A DNA stretch of 64,000 nt from the NCBI GenBank assembly GCA_032718865.1, contig JALUTQ010000027.1:310001-374000 (forward strand), read 5' to 3'. A program made the translations under genes and the position numbers. This stretch comes from Tilletia caries (lineage: Eukaryota; Basidiomycota; Exobasidiomycetes; Tilletiales; Tilletiaceae). Under the pieces are notes generated by a model that was not told the DNA's origin, did not search any database, and saw only the letters and a program-made list of their open reading frames with translations. Numbering within the stretch: position 1 is the stretch's first letter; the number at the start of each line of letters is the position of its first letter. Below are positions 1-10,966 of the stretch, piece after piece.

Positions 1-225
1 AGCCCACAGTCCACACACAATAGATCATTTGTTTTAGCAGTTCCCTTTTTCTATGCATTTGAATTGGGGGTGACCTTGAGAGGAAGCAGAGAGGTGTTAC
101 ATACACACATACATTGGGGGAAGGGGGGTTCTCGGTGACGATGCGATGTTAAGCTCCTGAAGAAATGGTGCATTAAGATAGGGAATGGGAATGATAAACG
201 TCGGGGGGTATCGAGGGGGACATGG

Positions 226-2019
226 TCATTGCAATGCGATGCGCTGGGTGAAGCTGGGCAACTTGAGGGTGAAAGGTACACCGCCGCTGGAGATGGACGA
301 CGAAGCCGAAGTCGAATGCGATGCACCGCCTGCTGCGGACGATCCCGACGCTGCTGCTGCCGCTGCCGCCACTCCCGCCGCGTGCTGGTGCTGGTGGTTG
401 CCCATCTGTGCATGTTGAGCAAAGCTGCTGAGATGGTGGTGTTGAGTCGAGTGCTGCTGCTGTTGTGGCTGGTAGCCGGCGTACGTGGGAGGGGTGTGCA
501 AATTGCTACTGCTTCCGGAGCCGGAGCCGGCTGAAGTAGGTGTACTGCCCATAGAGACGAGGCTGGCTTGACTCCCGTTCGCACTGGAGTATCCTGAGTT
601 GTAGCTTCCCGTCCCAGCTCCAGCTCCAGCGCCGGTGCCGGTGTAGCTGTTGCTGTTGCTACTGCCATACCCGCCAACGGCGCCGTTGCTGCTGTGAGAA
701 TGGGTATGGCCGCCGTAGCCGTGGCTTTGGCTAGAGGAGCCCGAGCCCGAGCCAGAGGCGCTCATGGTGGAGTAGTCCCATCGGAGCGAGCCTGGTGGTC
801 CACCGAGGTAGCGCGAGTACGAGGAGGAATCGACAGGCTGGGTGGCCGCTCGTTGATGGAGCGGGTAGTAGCTCGCCGCCGCGGCCGTAGCAGCTGCGGA
901 CGCTGCTGCCGATGCTGCCGCCGCAGCCGCAGCCGAGGAGGACGAGGAAGAGGACGTGGAGTACGAAGGGAACCCCGAGGACGATACGCCGTGCTGCAGC
1001 TGGCTGGCCGTAGGCCCGCTGAGACCGAAGTGATTCTGCGGCATGGGCGGGGTAGGCAACGACGTTGTGGACGCTGCGCTGCCCGAAGTGTTGGTCCGAC
1101 GCTTGTAAGGGCCGCGCTTGATGCCGCGCTTGCGTTCTTTGCGGCCACTGTCGGTGCAAGTGTCGGTGAGGCCGTACTTGATGCAGCGCGAGCAGGGGCG
1201 GCCGATGTCGCACTTCTTGCAGGCTCGTTGGCAGTTGATGCAGGCGTTCTTGACTTGCACTCGCTGTGAGTGGGAGAGGACATGGTTAGCGTCTGTAGAA
1301 AGGGTAGCGTAAGAAAGAAGACATGATCTTTTTTTGCTCACCTTGGGCTTGATCATGGATGAGATGGGCTGGATCATGCCGGAAGGAGGCAGAGGATATG
1401 GGTTGTAGAGACCATGGCCGGTCGCTGAAGCCGAGTTGAGGGAGCCATCGGAGTGAAGCGGGTAGGCGAACATGTTCGAGGACGAGGAGGCCGGTTGGGA
1501 GAATGTGGCCGCGTACTGGCCCGGTGCTCGGTAGGATGAGTACGAGGACGAGTACGGGGACGCATAGGATGACGAGTAGGGCTGGTGATGGTGCTGGGAG
1601 TGAGGGTGTTCGTGGTGAGCAGTCATCGCGGCCATGTTGCTGTCGTCGAGGTGTTCGTTGGTTGGTGGGGCTAGGCCGGCTTTGATGGTTGCGGTGGAAG
1701 AAGTCGGTGCTGATGATGAAGAGGAGGAAGCTGTTGGGGACGAGCTTGCTGATGATGAATGTGGAGGGAAGATGGTATTGAGAGCGGGAGCGGAGGCGGA
1801 GACGGGGAGAGGAGCGGAGGTGGTGTTGTGTTGATGCTGGGTGGGATAGTGGTAGTGGGAGGGAGGAGGGGGGAGGATGGGTGGGACTTGCTGGTTGTGA
1901 AATCGTGTTTCGGGGTGGTATTGGTCCGAGGATGATATACCCGTTGCTGAGGCTGAGGTCGAGGCGTACTGATAGCCGTGCTCGTCCTGATAGTAGGAGG
2001 AGGATGAGGATGGGTGCAT
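226..2019 (-). CDS. Zn(2)Cys(6) (GAL4-type) transcription factor
   Basis: Predicted nuclear DNA-binding regulator. A six-cysteine zinc cluster (pattern CxxCxxxCxxCDxxxPCxRCxxxGxxxxC) lies near the middle and is followed by a basic stretch ending in KRGPYKRR. The rest is low complexity: Ser, His, Tyr and Gln runs before the cluster, then long Ser/Ala, Gly/Ser and His/Gln tracts, as in many fungal activators. The C-terminus ends in a compact, less biased segment (about 18 residues). An intron with donor GTGAGC, a CTAAC branch site and acceptor CACAG spans 1264-1341. It is exactly 78 nt and has no in-frame stop, so both spliced (about 571 aa) and unspliced (597 aa) forms are open; the spliced form brings the zinc cluster directly after a Pro-rich segment. 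The start at 2019 is the first ATG of the open frame. The target genes cannot be inferred from sequence. Confidence 0.85.
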   Translation of the reverse strand: MHPSSSSSYYQDEHGYQYASTSASATGISSSDQYHPETRFHNQQVPPILPPPPSHYHYPTQHQHNTTSAPLPVSASAPALNTIFPPHSSSASSSPTASSSSSSAPTSSTATIKAGLAPPTNEHLDDSNMAAMTAHHEHPHSQHHHQPYSSSYASPYSSSYSSYRAPGQYAATFSQPASSSSNMFAYPLHSDGSLNSASATGHGLYNPYPLPPSGMIQPISSMIKPKVSKKRSCLLSYATLSTDANHVLSHSQRVQVKNACINCQRACKKCDIGRPCSRCIKYGLTDTCTDSGRKERKRGIKRGPYKRRTNTSGSAASTTSLPTPPMPQNHFGLSGPTASQLQHGVSSSGFPSYSTSSSSSSSAAAAAAASAAASAAATAAAASYYPLHQRAATQPVDSSSYSRYLGGPPGSLRWDYSTMSASGSGSGSSSQSHGYGGHTHSHSSNGAVGGYGSSNSNSYTGTGAGAGAGTGSYNSGYSSANGSQASLVSMGSTPTSAGSGSGSSSNLHTPPTYAGYQPQQQQHSTQHHHLSSFAQHAQMGNHQHQHAAGVAAAAAAASGSSAAGGASHSTSASSSISSGGVPFTLKLPSFTQRIALQ

Positions 2020-2535
2020 TGAGGCCCAGGTGGAGTGAGCGTTGCGACCGTTGATCCGGAGAAAGGTTGAAGGTTCGAAGCAGAGGTGTCGAAGATAAGG
2101 TCACCTGTGCACAGTAGAGATTGGAGCAGTGGTGGCTGATGCTGATGCTCGTGATGGCAACCTTGTTGGTGAAGTTGGAAGGAGTTGGCAGAGGAGAGTT
2201 GACCAAACCGCTGCGACAAACAAAAACACAATGAGGAAGGCGAGTCGTTATTGGCGGCGACCTGCTTTCTTGCTGTGGATTTGCGTTTGGTGTTGAGGTG
2301 TTTGGGTGTTGAGTGTTGATCTGTACGCGAACCCCTTGCTGCTCTTGCTCATGCGCGGCGCAGACGGTTGACTATTGACTTCCTGAATAGCTGGGCAAAC
2401 AAACAAACAAAGGCAGAGAGAGGATGGGGACGGGGACGAGCTCGATGGATCGACGGTTGGAGGACGGAGCGAGGATTGATGGGAGTGCGTGGAGCAGGTA
2501 GCAGTCAGGATGGAGGACAGATGTTGAAGATCAGT

Positions 2536-2568
2536 CAGTGGGTGAGTGAGTGGGTGAGTGAGTGGGAA
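2536..2568. repeat. Short tandem repeat, GTGGGTGAGTGA-type
   Basis: A 12-bp unit of the form GTGGGTGAGTGA is repeated nearly three times within the leader/promoter region of the regulator gene. It is a simple repeat and no function is evident. Confidence 0.7.
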
Positions 2569-3750
2569 GAGCGTGTGTGAGAGAGTGCTTCTTCGCGAAC
2601 GTCTTTGATCGGAGCTGGAATCCCTTTTAGACATTCTGCGTATCTCGGATCTGAGGCAGAAAAGAGAAGAAGCTGAGCATGAAAAACGCCTGAGGAAGTG
2701 CTGAACGGTGAGCGGTGAGCGGTGCATCCTTGCTGAAGTGAGAGTGAGTGGTGCGTGGTGACCCATCCGTCTGAATGGCCGGAGAGTGAAGGCGAGGCCC
2801 GCCTAATACATAATGGGAAGAAGGGAAGCAGCCCCATCCGGCCTTCGAGCGCAGGAAGCACTCCAGCCTTCTGTGTTAGCGGGCAGGCGTCGGTCAATAA
2901 TTAGCTGCAGGCATTGCAGATCTGGATGCTGCACCTCTCTGTCAGTCCGTGGTCAGCGGTCGGTGCACGCGCCCTTGCTTCTTGTGCTCACTGTTGGTTG
3001 TCGCTGGTGTGGGGGAAGCCCGAAGGGAAGGCATTGACCAAATGAGGCACGAACTCAAAGACACGGCTCCGACAGATTCGGGCACTGCGCCAGTGTCTCT
3101 GCCCAGTGCCTGGTTGCGCGGTCTGGAATCTTCGGCCTGCGTTTCATGTAGGCACAAACACTCTCTTTTCCATTCGCCGCCTGGTCACCGAGAGCTCTCG
3201 CTAAGCCCCTTCCCTAGCGCAATCCGGCTTCCCTTATTGGGTTTTTAGTCTGTGAGAAAAACCGTTTAGCGTCATCATCCATTGCCCGTGAGACTGTCGG
3301 AATGGGACATGCAGCATCAGAACAGTGTAAGCCAACAAAGAAAGGGAACCACACGGTTCGGTTTTAGCGTCTGGCGGAGCTTCCAGGCCCTGCCTGCAAT
3401 TATCCGCTGCAGCCATCTAGAAAGCCATCCCCGTTCCACCGCTTGCCACGAGGGCAAAGTAACATAGCAGAACATCCATGACCATCAACTGACATGTAGG
3501 CCTGGCCGTACAGTATCGTACATACATCTACAACACTGTGAGGTCGCTCAACTTCGAGCTGAGTTGGACGAGCACTGCCGCGCATGACGGTCATCCATCA
3601 CCGTTTGCACCGACGCTGTCTCGAGTCTCGACTCCCAGCAGCCGCAGCTCACAATCAATGCACCTCCTGCCCCGCTGCGGCACCATGGCCTCTCTAATAA
3701 TCTGCATGGTACCGAGCTTCATAAATGTATATCTTGCGCCGTCGGCGGTC

Positions 3751-3778
3751 CCTGATGCCTGATGCCTGATGCCTGATG
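3751..3778. repeat. Tandem 7-bp repeat CCTGATG x4
   Basis: Four exact copies of CCTGATG lie head to tail in the intergenic region. This is a microsatellite-like array with no associated gene. Confidence 0.9.
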
Positions 3779-5381
3779 CGGGAAGCGGGATGCTGCAATG
3801 TCGATGATCGATGCGAATGCATGCATTCTCTTCATCGAACCCTATGTGCTGCCCCCAGGGCCCAGCGGTCCCTTGTTCAAGCGTTCGAGCTTCAGCGCTT
3901 CAAGGGTTGTGCTGTGTGGACAGTGGACACAGATTCCAGACCTGTTACGCTCGTATCTCGCAATGCTAAAAGGGTAGGGCCTTCTCGTTCGGTTGTGTAT
4001 GCTAGCATATGACCGTGTCGACTCGGCGCCCCACGGCCCGAGCAAGCTCAAATAATCCCTTGTTCATCGTTTATGCATTCCGCAGCTTTCGACACCGCTG
4101 TCGCTGCAGGACGGGAGGCAGGCTTTACATACATATCTCCGCTCTCGATTTCTTCTGATAATCAATGCCTGATTCGGCATCGCGCAGGGCTATACTTGCA
4201 TTCAACGCCCAGCCCTAAACAGCTTCGACCGACGGTGGTTTCCATCCCAAAGGCCGTCCCCGGATTACGAGAGCATGGACACGAGGATGCAGTTAGTGTC
4301 CAAGCTGGTAACAGGATGAGTGTATAACACGAGCGTATACTCGAATGCTTCCCCCTCTGCAAGCTGTCGAATCAACAACAACAGCAGCAACTCCTGCAGC
4401 GGCTGCGGTCCGAGCTTCGAGCCCACCACGTTCTCCCTCCGGGTGAGCCAGCTCTCCGGCCGCCTAACAAACACACCGGGACCGTGTTCGCGTATAGACT
4501 TCTTGCTGTGCTGCCTGCCCTGCGAACGATAAGAAGCGAGCCTGCCTCTCTGAACCTCCAACGTTTCGACCCACTTTTTGCGGTCATTCCACTTTTGTGG
4601 TATGTATGAATGTATAGATATACTCTCTCCCACGCTTTCATGCCTGCGGGACGCCCCCTCGAACATATATGGGCAGGTCGGATCAGTGGTCTGAGGTATA
4701 CCGCTGTTTGGAAACATGCAAGAACGTTACTTGCAGATTATGTAGACGGAAAGGACACACGCGCTGACGCACAGAGTACGGGTTCGGACATGACGAAGGG
4801 AACGGCGAGGAGCTGGTAAAAAGACGGCCCGAAAGGACTCCGGGCGGATCTGCGGGAAAAGAGGTGGAAAAAGGAGTTGGGAGTGTTTCCGTGGTGTAGG
4901 ATGTATGTAGCTGAAATATGGGTAACAGAAAGGTGGCTGCGGAGTGCGGGAAGGAAAGAGAAAGAGGGAGAAGGAAGAGAAGAGGGAAGGAAGGAAAAGA
5001 AGAAACAGTCAGCGCATCGTGCAAGCAAGAAAATCGTCCAGCGCAGCCCTGCAGGGCATGAAACCCGCGCGAGAGCGTAGTAAAGGTGTCCAGTGAGTCA
5101 TCGAGGAGGAGAGGTTCCTGTCATCCTGTAAACCATGGATTGAGCAAGAAATGGTGTGAGATTTGATCCAACCATAATCCTGATGGCAGAGAGAAGAGTT
5201 GTGAGTCTTCAAGAAGGAGAACGACGGCTACCGCGCGAGAAGGGGCCTCGTATCCCCGCTCCCTGCGATTCACTCTCGCATTCCTTCCACAGCGGCCCTG
5301 CATCGACGCAACCTCTGTGCATCAAAGCACACATCGTATGGCCATGAACACGGCCGAGAGCGCAGGATTGGCAGGACCATT

Positions 5382-5906
5382 TCACCTCGTAGCCGTCGTC
5401 CTGCTGGACCCAGCCTGAGCCTGAGCCTTCCCGTCCTCCTCATCCAGCATCCGCGTCCAGTCAAATGGTGACCATTTCTCCTTGAACCCTTGGATCCGCT
5501 CCGTCGCCTGATCCGAATGCAGCCGACGCGGTTTCCTCCACCGCCGTGGCTCGAGATCCAACAGGGTCCCAATGATCTCAGCAGCAAAGTAGCTGTCGCA
5601 TCAGCCAAATAGGTGTGGTCAGTACCTTGGCATCTTCAAACACAACAAGTCGCTGCACAAACACTCACTGAGGGAAGTCACCACCACTCGTGCCCGTCTC
5701 CTCCAACGCAAACTCCTCACCGCCTTTCTCCCCCTGGTTCGCGTCCACCCCTTCAATTACTTTCCCGTATCCCTGGAATCCCTTGTAATCCCATTGCACC
5801 GCAAAGTACGGCAGCTGCGGCACCATCGTCCGTCGGAACCCTCGATCCTTGAACTCGATCAGCCTCCGGTTCTGCGACCATTCCTCTTCCGAGGTGAGGA
5901 TCGTTG
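5382..5906 (-). pseudogene. CWF19/CwfJ C-terminal fragment (5'-truncated)
   Basis: Two exons (5669-5906 and 5382-5592, intron 5593-5668) encode the C-terminal part of a CWF19-like splicing factor. Diagnostic pieces are LTSEEEWSQNRRLI, LPYFAV with a G-H/Y-VIEG segment, the junction FPHYFAAEIIG, TLLDLEPRRWRKP and a terminal KWSPFDWT. The splice join restores the expected FPHYF motif exactly and the frame runs to a TGA at 5382-5384. CWF19 proteins work with the post-splicing lariat/spliceosome disassembly machinery and normally carry a preceding HIT-like CwfJ domain with a Cys-rich start and a GH-x-IVP motif. Only 0.94 kb separates this exon from LTV1 and no such domain is readable in any frame there. 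I therefore call it a truncated copy. It could instead be a gene with a strongly diverged 5' part. Confidence 0.65.
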
Positions 5907-6848
5907 CTGGGATAAGGAATGCAGATCTTCTCCGGCCGGACAGTTCGCGGTGATGAGGGCAGCGAGGGCCAACCCGGGGAGAGGCCGGAGACGGAGGGCG
6001 GGGTTGACTTGCTTCCGAGGAAACCGGAAGTGATGTCCTTGGTTTTCAACGTGAACAGGTGGCCGAGCGTTTTGTTGTTCGGCAATGGAGAGCACGTTGG
6101 CAGGTACGATCTGTCCGGCGTGCAGCTTGGCCGCCCCTCTTCCCACCAGAAGTGTCCTCGAACGCACAGGAACGCAGAAACCGGCATCGGCGTTGACATC
6201 ATCACTCCATCCGCCGCGTGAGAGGACGATTGCGAAGGCGACTTGCCGCCACTTGACACCGGCGCCGGTCACAGCCGCGCTCAAGGACGGCGTCGCCACA
6301 GCTGTTGTCACGATCCGGCCTGAGTGGTTGAGCTGAGGGGCAGCCGGACTGGAGACATTCCGGCCGACGGAGAGGGCAGCCATGGCAGGCGGGAGCGCAT
6401 GAAAGGTGGCCGAGGGGCTGTAGCCGCGCACATGTGTCCGCTGAGACGAGCTCGGCATCAACATGGGAGGCGCAGGCTCAGAGCGGAGCGGCATCGAGCT
6501 TCTTTGGTCGCCCAGGAAAGGTCGGGAAGCAACTTGGGGCAATTCGACGTGTTGGTGTTCTCCTTGACCTGTGCCTTCGACGTGGCTGCATTAGGGTTCT
6601 TGACCTGAGGGGATACACTGGGAACCATAGCGGGATCTAAACTGTGCGAATTGGAATCAAAGAGGTGAGCAAGAAGGCAGCAGAGAGACGGGAATTGGAG
6701 TGCTGAAGATCTGTAAGCAGTCGGGACATAAAGCATCACGCAGTAAGATTAGCATGGCATCAGCCTCAGCTGCTGGAGCTGTTTTTATGACATTAGGTGG
6801 GGCGAACAGTCTGTGAGGCGCGGAGAAAAAGAATGGAATCGATGTCTC
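5907..6848. other. Unassigned stretch between CWF19 fragment and LTV1
   Basis: About 940 bp. The minus strand has a 227-codon open frame (5859-6542) and other overlapping frames, all without a recognisable domain. In DNA this GC-rich, long open frames arise by chance. This is where the missing first half of the CWF19-like gene should lie. It may contain its eroded remains. Confidence 0.4.
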
Positions 6849-9117
6849 TCACAGAGTAATCGCAGCCCTCCCGCCCGACAGCGGGATACCATTCCGCCCC
6901 ACATCCGCAGCTCCACCCCCAGCCGTGCGCGCACTCGCCATGTGAACCTGCCGCTTATGTTCGTCCGCAAAGGCTGCCTTCCGTGCCGACTTCTGTTGTC
7001 GACGCGCCTGCTTGGCCTCCTTGGTGGCCGTCTTACGCGCCTTCTTCTCCTCTGCGGTCTCGTTCCGGTCTCTTGTGATTGTTACGTTCAGTGGTACTGA
7101 TGATGCGCAGAGAAGGGGGGGGGGGGGGGGAATGGGAGTCAGCAACTATGGCAACACTGGGAACAAGCATTGCCCAGACTGGAGGCTAACTCACCTTCTG
7201 TAGCGTCGCTCTCATAATCGGAATCCTCTTCCTCCTCATCGCGGCTGCTTCGCGACCCGTTCGCGATAGCTGGCTCCTCCACGTCACGGGCAGTCTTCGG
7301 CTCGGCAATGATGCTGGGCCCCTTGTGCGTAGTGGTCGCTGTGCCCGCAACACTTGCCGCGTCCCGAGCTCGGATCAGTCGAGGATGATTCGAAAGATTG
7401 GAATGCGTCGCTGTTTGGCATAGAAGACGTCAATCATGAGTGAGCCTGTTTCTGGAAATCGTGTGGGAATCACATGAACTCAGGACACTCACATAAAATG
7501 GTTTCCACATCCCAAGTCTGACGCGAGCTCTTCGGCTCTCTGCGCCAAGGGAACGTAGGATCCGACTCCGCCGGCAGATCGTCGCCCTCTTTCCGTTCCA
7601 ATGCCGCGAGCCTGTACTTCTCCTCCAAAGGCCCAAGCCCTTCACGCCAGGCCCCGAGCTTGTCGGATGGCGTGGAATGCACGCCTGCGGGACCGAGTGC
7701 CTCTTCGAAGCGCCGTCCCACGAGCTCGGAGGAGGAGAGGAACTTGTCGAAGACGGCGTCGTGGTGGGCCGCTACGTCCGGGTGTGCAGATGATCCAGAG
7801 GCGGAAACGGCGTCGGCGTCCTCATCGTCATCTTCATCGTCGAATGCCTCGTCTTCATCTTCCTCGTTGAAGCCCTCCTCATCGTCGTATCTTCGCTGCA
7901 GCTGGTAGGTGAAGAGTGGTATGGAGTGGTCAGCAAAGACGCGATTCCAAATGCTACATGGCCCAGGATTAACTCACAGCTTCGAACTGATCGTCGAGAG
8001 TTGAAAGACCCTTGTTCCGACGCATGCTGGAGCTGGTCATACTCCACTCCGTCCGACCATCGTTGAGCGAGGGAGCAACGGAAGCCGCCAACCGAGCCCG
8101 CTGACCCGGCTTACGCTTCGACGTCGCAGAAAAGATGGACGACGTCGCCGTGCCCGCAGACATCCGAGACCGAGCCACGCCCACGCGCGCTTGTGGCGTG
8201 CTACCAGAGGCCTTAGTACGGTCACCGTCCTGCTGCTGCTGTGCTTCGCGACTCTGCTTGATGGCGGCCATCTGGGCCGCGGTCCATGTGTGCGGCTGCC
8301 ACATCTGCTCGTCGCCCCCGGGTGGCAAGGCGCGCCAGTCCTCCGCCTCAGGACCGTCCTCGACGCCGAACTCGGACTCAGCCACTTCGCCGCCGGCCAG
8401 AATTTGGTTGAAGAAGTCGTCCGGATCCTCCTCTTCTGCTTCTTCTGCTTCGGCCGCCTCCTTCGCTGCGGCTGCGGCTGCCTCTTCGGCGGCTTTGGTT
8501 GATGCGTCTCCCTTCTTACCGCCCAAGGTCAAGAATGCTTCGTCGTCGAGCGCTTCCAAGGCTTGCCGCAAGTGGGGGTCCATATCGGGCTGAAGACCAG
8601 CGATCGAAGGGTTTACGTCGAGTTGGTCGGCGTAGTCGTTCTTGCGCATAGTTGATTCTTGCGGCGGGAGCACATCGGCGGGTAAGTCCAAGGTCTTCGA
8701 GGCGGATTCATCCTCCTTGAGGGTAATAGCGCCTTGCGCCTTCTGCTGCCGCTTTTGCTCCTGCCGATTCGGCTTTGCGTTAAGCAGGATCGTCGCTACC
8801 TCCTCCGGTTCGTCCTCGCCGCCGCGTTTGCTGTTGAAGTCGCCCTGGATGACACGCAGATGCTTCATGTAGTCGTAGGTGGTGTCATCTAAGTAGATGC
8901 CGTAGAGCGAGGCCTCGCCAATGTTCTGGCGTGTCTCCTTCGCGAGATCAGGGTCTGCGGCCTCGAGATCAGCGCGGGTGGTGGCTGCGTTCGGTCGGCT
9001 GACTTGCTTCAGGACACGGTCGCCGGCGAGAGGGTCGTTGATGAGGGGATCGCGCTGAGAGCGGTGGACAACCTGGAAGTGCTGAGCCTCCTTCGACCGC
9101 CATATTGAGGGTGCCAT
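6849..9117 (-). CDS. LTV1: Ribosome biogenesis factor LTV1
   Basis: LTV1 is a 40S subunit assembly and export factor that binds pre-40S particles near uS3. Four exons (7978-9117, 7493-7901, 7195-7410, 6849-7096) close in frame to give 670 aa. The start at 9117 opens with the family signature IWRSKxAxHFQVVHRSQRD followed by LINDP. A second conserved block, YGIYLDDTTYDYMKHLR, lies about 80 residues in. The middle is rich in Asp/Glu and Ala, and a conserved WRREP-DVETIL segment lies in exon 2. The last exon holds the basic C-terminus with ETAEEKKARK and ARRQQKSARKAAF. All introns have GTGAGT-type donors. The gene is divergent from the nitrilase-family gene, with 231 bp between start codons. A poly-G/C run near 7117-7131 lies in the third intron. 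Confidence 0.95.
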
Positions 9118-9348
9118 CTTGTTGATCTGCTGCCGTGGAAGAACGAGCTGGGTATTGGGCAAGGAACACTTGGTTGTCGTGAGCGTGAGGATGAAGACCA
9201 GCTCTTCTTGAGGCAGGAAATTCTTCTGGAACCGCTTCTGCACCGCTGACCAAAAGGCTCCGAGCAAGCACCTTCCCGTTCCCACCACCTGCTTCACATA
9301 TAAGTCCGCCACCCTGCTGCCTCCAGTACCGCCTGGCCTCCAGACAAG
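9118..9348. promoter_or_regulatory. Shared LTV1/nitrilase divergent promoter
   Basis: These 231 bp separate the LTV1 and nitrilase start codons and must hold both promoters. The sequence CACATATAAG at about 9295-9304 could be a TATA-like element for the plus-strand gene. A 51-bp block (9215-9265) recurs downstream of the nitrilase gene. Confidence 0.6.
9215..9265 (+). repeat. Dispersed 51-bp repeat, copy 1
   Basis: This block starts AGGAAATTCTTCTGGAACCG and ends GGCTCCGAGC. It matches 11047-11097 at 47 of 51 positions in the same orientation. It lies inside the LTV1/nitrilase divergent promoter. Its origin is unknown: a duplicated promoter piece or part of a small dispersed repeat family. 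Confidence 0.8.
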
Positions 9349-10940
9349 ATGGGTGACTCTTCGAAGGCGTGTGACGTTCGCGTTCTGGGCAGATTCTCGA
9401 GCAATCCATCTTCCAGTACGCTCCGTCTCGCTCTCGCCCAAGTCCTGCCCTCGGATGCAGAAACCGACGGGCCCGTAACCAGCGACGAGACAGGGGCGGA
9501 CAGCAAAGATGCCTTAGAGAAGCTTCGATTGTATGCACGTACCGCATCGAGTCGCGGCGCTGATGTCGTCTGCTTTCCTGAATACTTCCTCACAGTGAGT
9601 TCTGGTCGGTCCGAGCGAAAAGGAAGAAGATGGGACTGAACGGTGTGAGCGTCGCGTCTCCAGGGAGCCACGCATTCGTCCTGGAAAGCCGTTCGCGAGC
9701 GACAGGAGCCCCTCGCCGCCCACCCAAATGTGAGTCATGGATAAATGAATGCGCCAGGGTCTTGTTCGCTATTGCTGACAGGATGTATTTGTGGCAGCCT
9801 CAAGACGATGAGTCGCACTGGCTCGCTCAAGTTACAGCCATCGCTCGTCAGAATGACATCGACATCGTAGCCGGAACGGTGGTCGAGCTGGGTGCCCACA
9901 TCCCTCACAGACAGCAAGCTCAGCGCAAGCCAGACGCCACGGTCACGGATTCGACGTCAACTGAAAGCAGTTTGGCAGCACCGGGAACTGCGCTGCGTCT
10001 TCAGACAAAGGACTCGAGCGACTTGCTGTTCAATACCGCCTACTATATCACCAGAAAGGGTGAGGTCGCAGCCAAGTACACCAAGCGAAATCTATGGCAT
10101 CCGGAACGGTAGGTCGTCTGCCAACAATCACTTACTGATCGTGCAGTTTTCACAGGTTGCTGACGTTGAGCCGCGCACGTTCCATCTCTCGCTATGTAGC
10201 TCGGTCCTTTCGCCTGGCCATCCAAGCTCACATCCCAGCCCGCGCCTCTTCCAGATCGAAACGAAGCGTGGCCTCCGACTCAAGGCCAGCATGCTCATTT
10301 GCTGGGACCTCGCCATGCCCGAGGCCTTCCGGGATCTTCTTCAGCCTTCTGGAACTAGAGACGGCCCACTGGACGGCCCTGATGTGTGAGCAACCCTGTT
10401 GATCCTGTGTGTTGAAGCAAAGTATGGTTTCAGCTGACTGCAGTCCTCGGTTCCCACCATCAGCGTATTCGTGCCGACATGCTGGTATGCCACAGACGCT
10501 GGTGTACGAGGCCTAAGCTGGAGCAAGGTCGGAGAGGCAGCTGTGCTGAGTGCGTACTTACTTTGACTCTCAAAGCATTCGACGTACTGCTTGGTCACAG
10601 GTGTATACTCAGCCGCCCCTCCTTCCATCGTACAGATTCTTTGAGCATGGCCCGCGCCATAGAGACAGAAGCGATCATTGCCATGTGCAACATCGCAGGA
10701 CCCAGCTGGCCGAACGGTGGCGACCCAGACTCGTTCCAGATCCAGGACAGCACCACCGACGCGGACGTCCCCATCGTTGGCGTCGGCCGCTCGAGCGTAC
10801 ATGCGCCCTTTTTGGGCTGCATCGGCAAGGTAGAAGATGGCAACGAAGCTCTCTTGCTCGCAGAGGTGGATACCAAAGTTCTCGTTGATGCACGGGAGAC
10901 GTACCGTGTTCGATATGACCTTGCTGATGCCTCGGAATGA
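9349..10940 (+). CDS. Nitrilase superfamily (carbon-nitrogen hydrolase) protein
   Basis: Predicted cytosolic amide or nitrile hydrolase with the Glu-Lys-Cys triad. Six exons (9349-9594, 9664-9729, 9798-10108, 10200-10385, 10464-10549, 10636-10940) join in frame to 399 aa. The catalytic Glu is in VVCFPEYFLT, the Lys in KYTKRNLWHPER, and the Cys nucleophile in MLICWDLAMPEAFR. VFVPTCWYATD and AMCNIAGP match later conserved blocks. The join HPER|SVLSPGH uses a TAG acceptor at 10197-10199. The natural substrate cannot be read from sequence; relatives in fungi are annotated as C-N hydrolases of unknown substrate. The stop codon lies inside the 36-bp sequence duplicated at 18458. Confidence 0.9.
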
Positions 10941-10966
10941 ATCATTACGTAGACGCAGAGTGTACG
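10930..10966 (+). repeat. 36-bp flanking direct repeat, left copy
   Basis: It begins CCTCGGAATGAATCATTACG and ends GCAGAGTGTACG, and covers the last codons and stop of the nitrilase gene. The right copy at 18458-18493 differs by one deleted base and one substitution; the last 22 bases are identical. The two copies bracket the LINE-containing block. Confidence 0.85.

Larger units (their letters stand above)
2020..5381. other. Long intergenic region upstream of the zinc-cluster gene
   Basis: About 3.4 kb separates the start of the zinc-cluster gene from the end of the CWF19-like fragment. Open frames here are short, overlap on both strands and show no recognisable domain, so none is called. 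The stretch next to 2020 is probably the 5' leader and promoter of the regulator. It contains two simple repeats (2536-2568 and 3751-3778) and purine-rich tracts around 4950-5000. I saw no tRNA or rRNA. Confidence 0.5.

Noticed and set aside
51..1312. Long open frames on both strands across the zinc-cluster gene
   Set aside because: They overlap the coding frame, consist of Arg/Ala/Ser runs from GCN-rich repeats and show no domain. They are shadows of biased codon use.
5859..6542. 227-codon minus-strand frame, considered as a bL27m or other ribosomal gene (a short GRGAAKLHAGQ stretch looks similar)
   Set aside because: Only a few residues match and the expected neighbouring motifs are missing in all frames.
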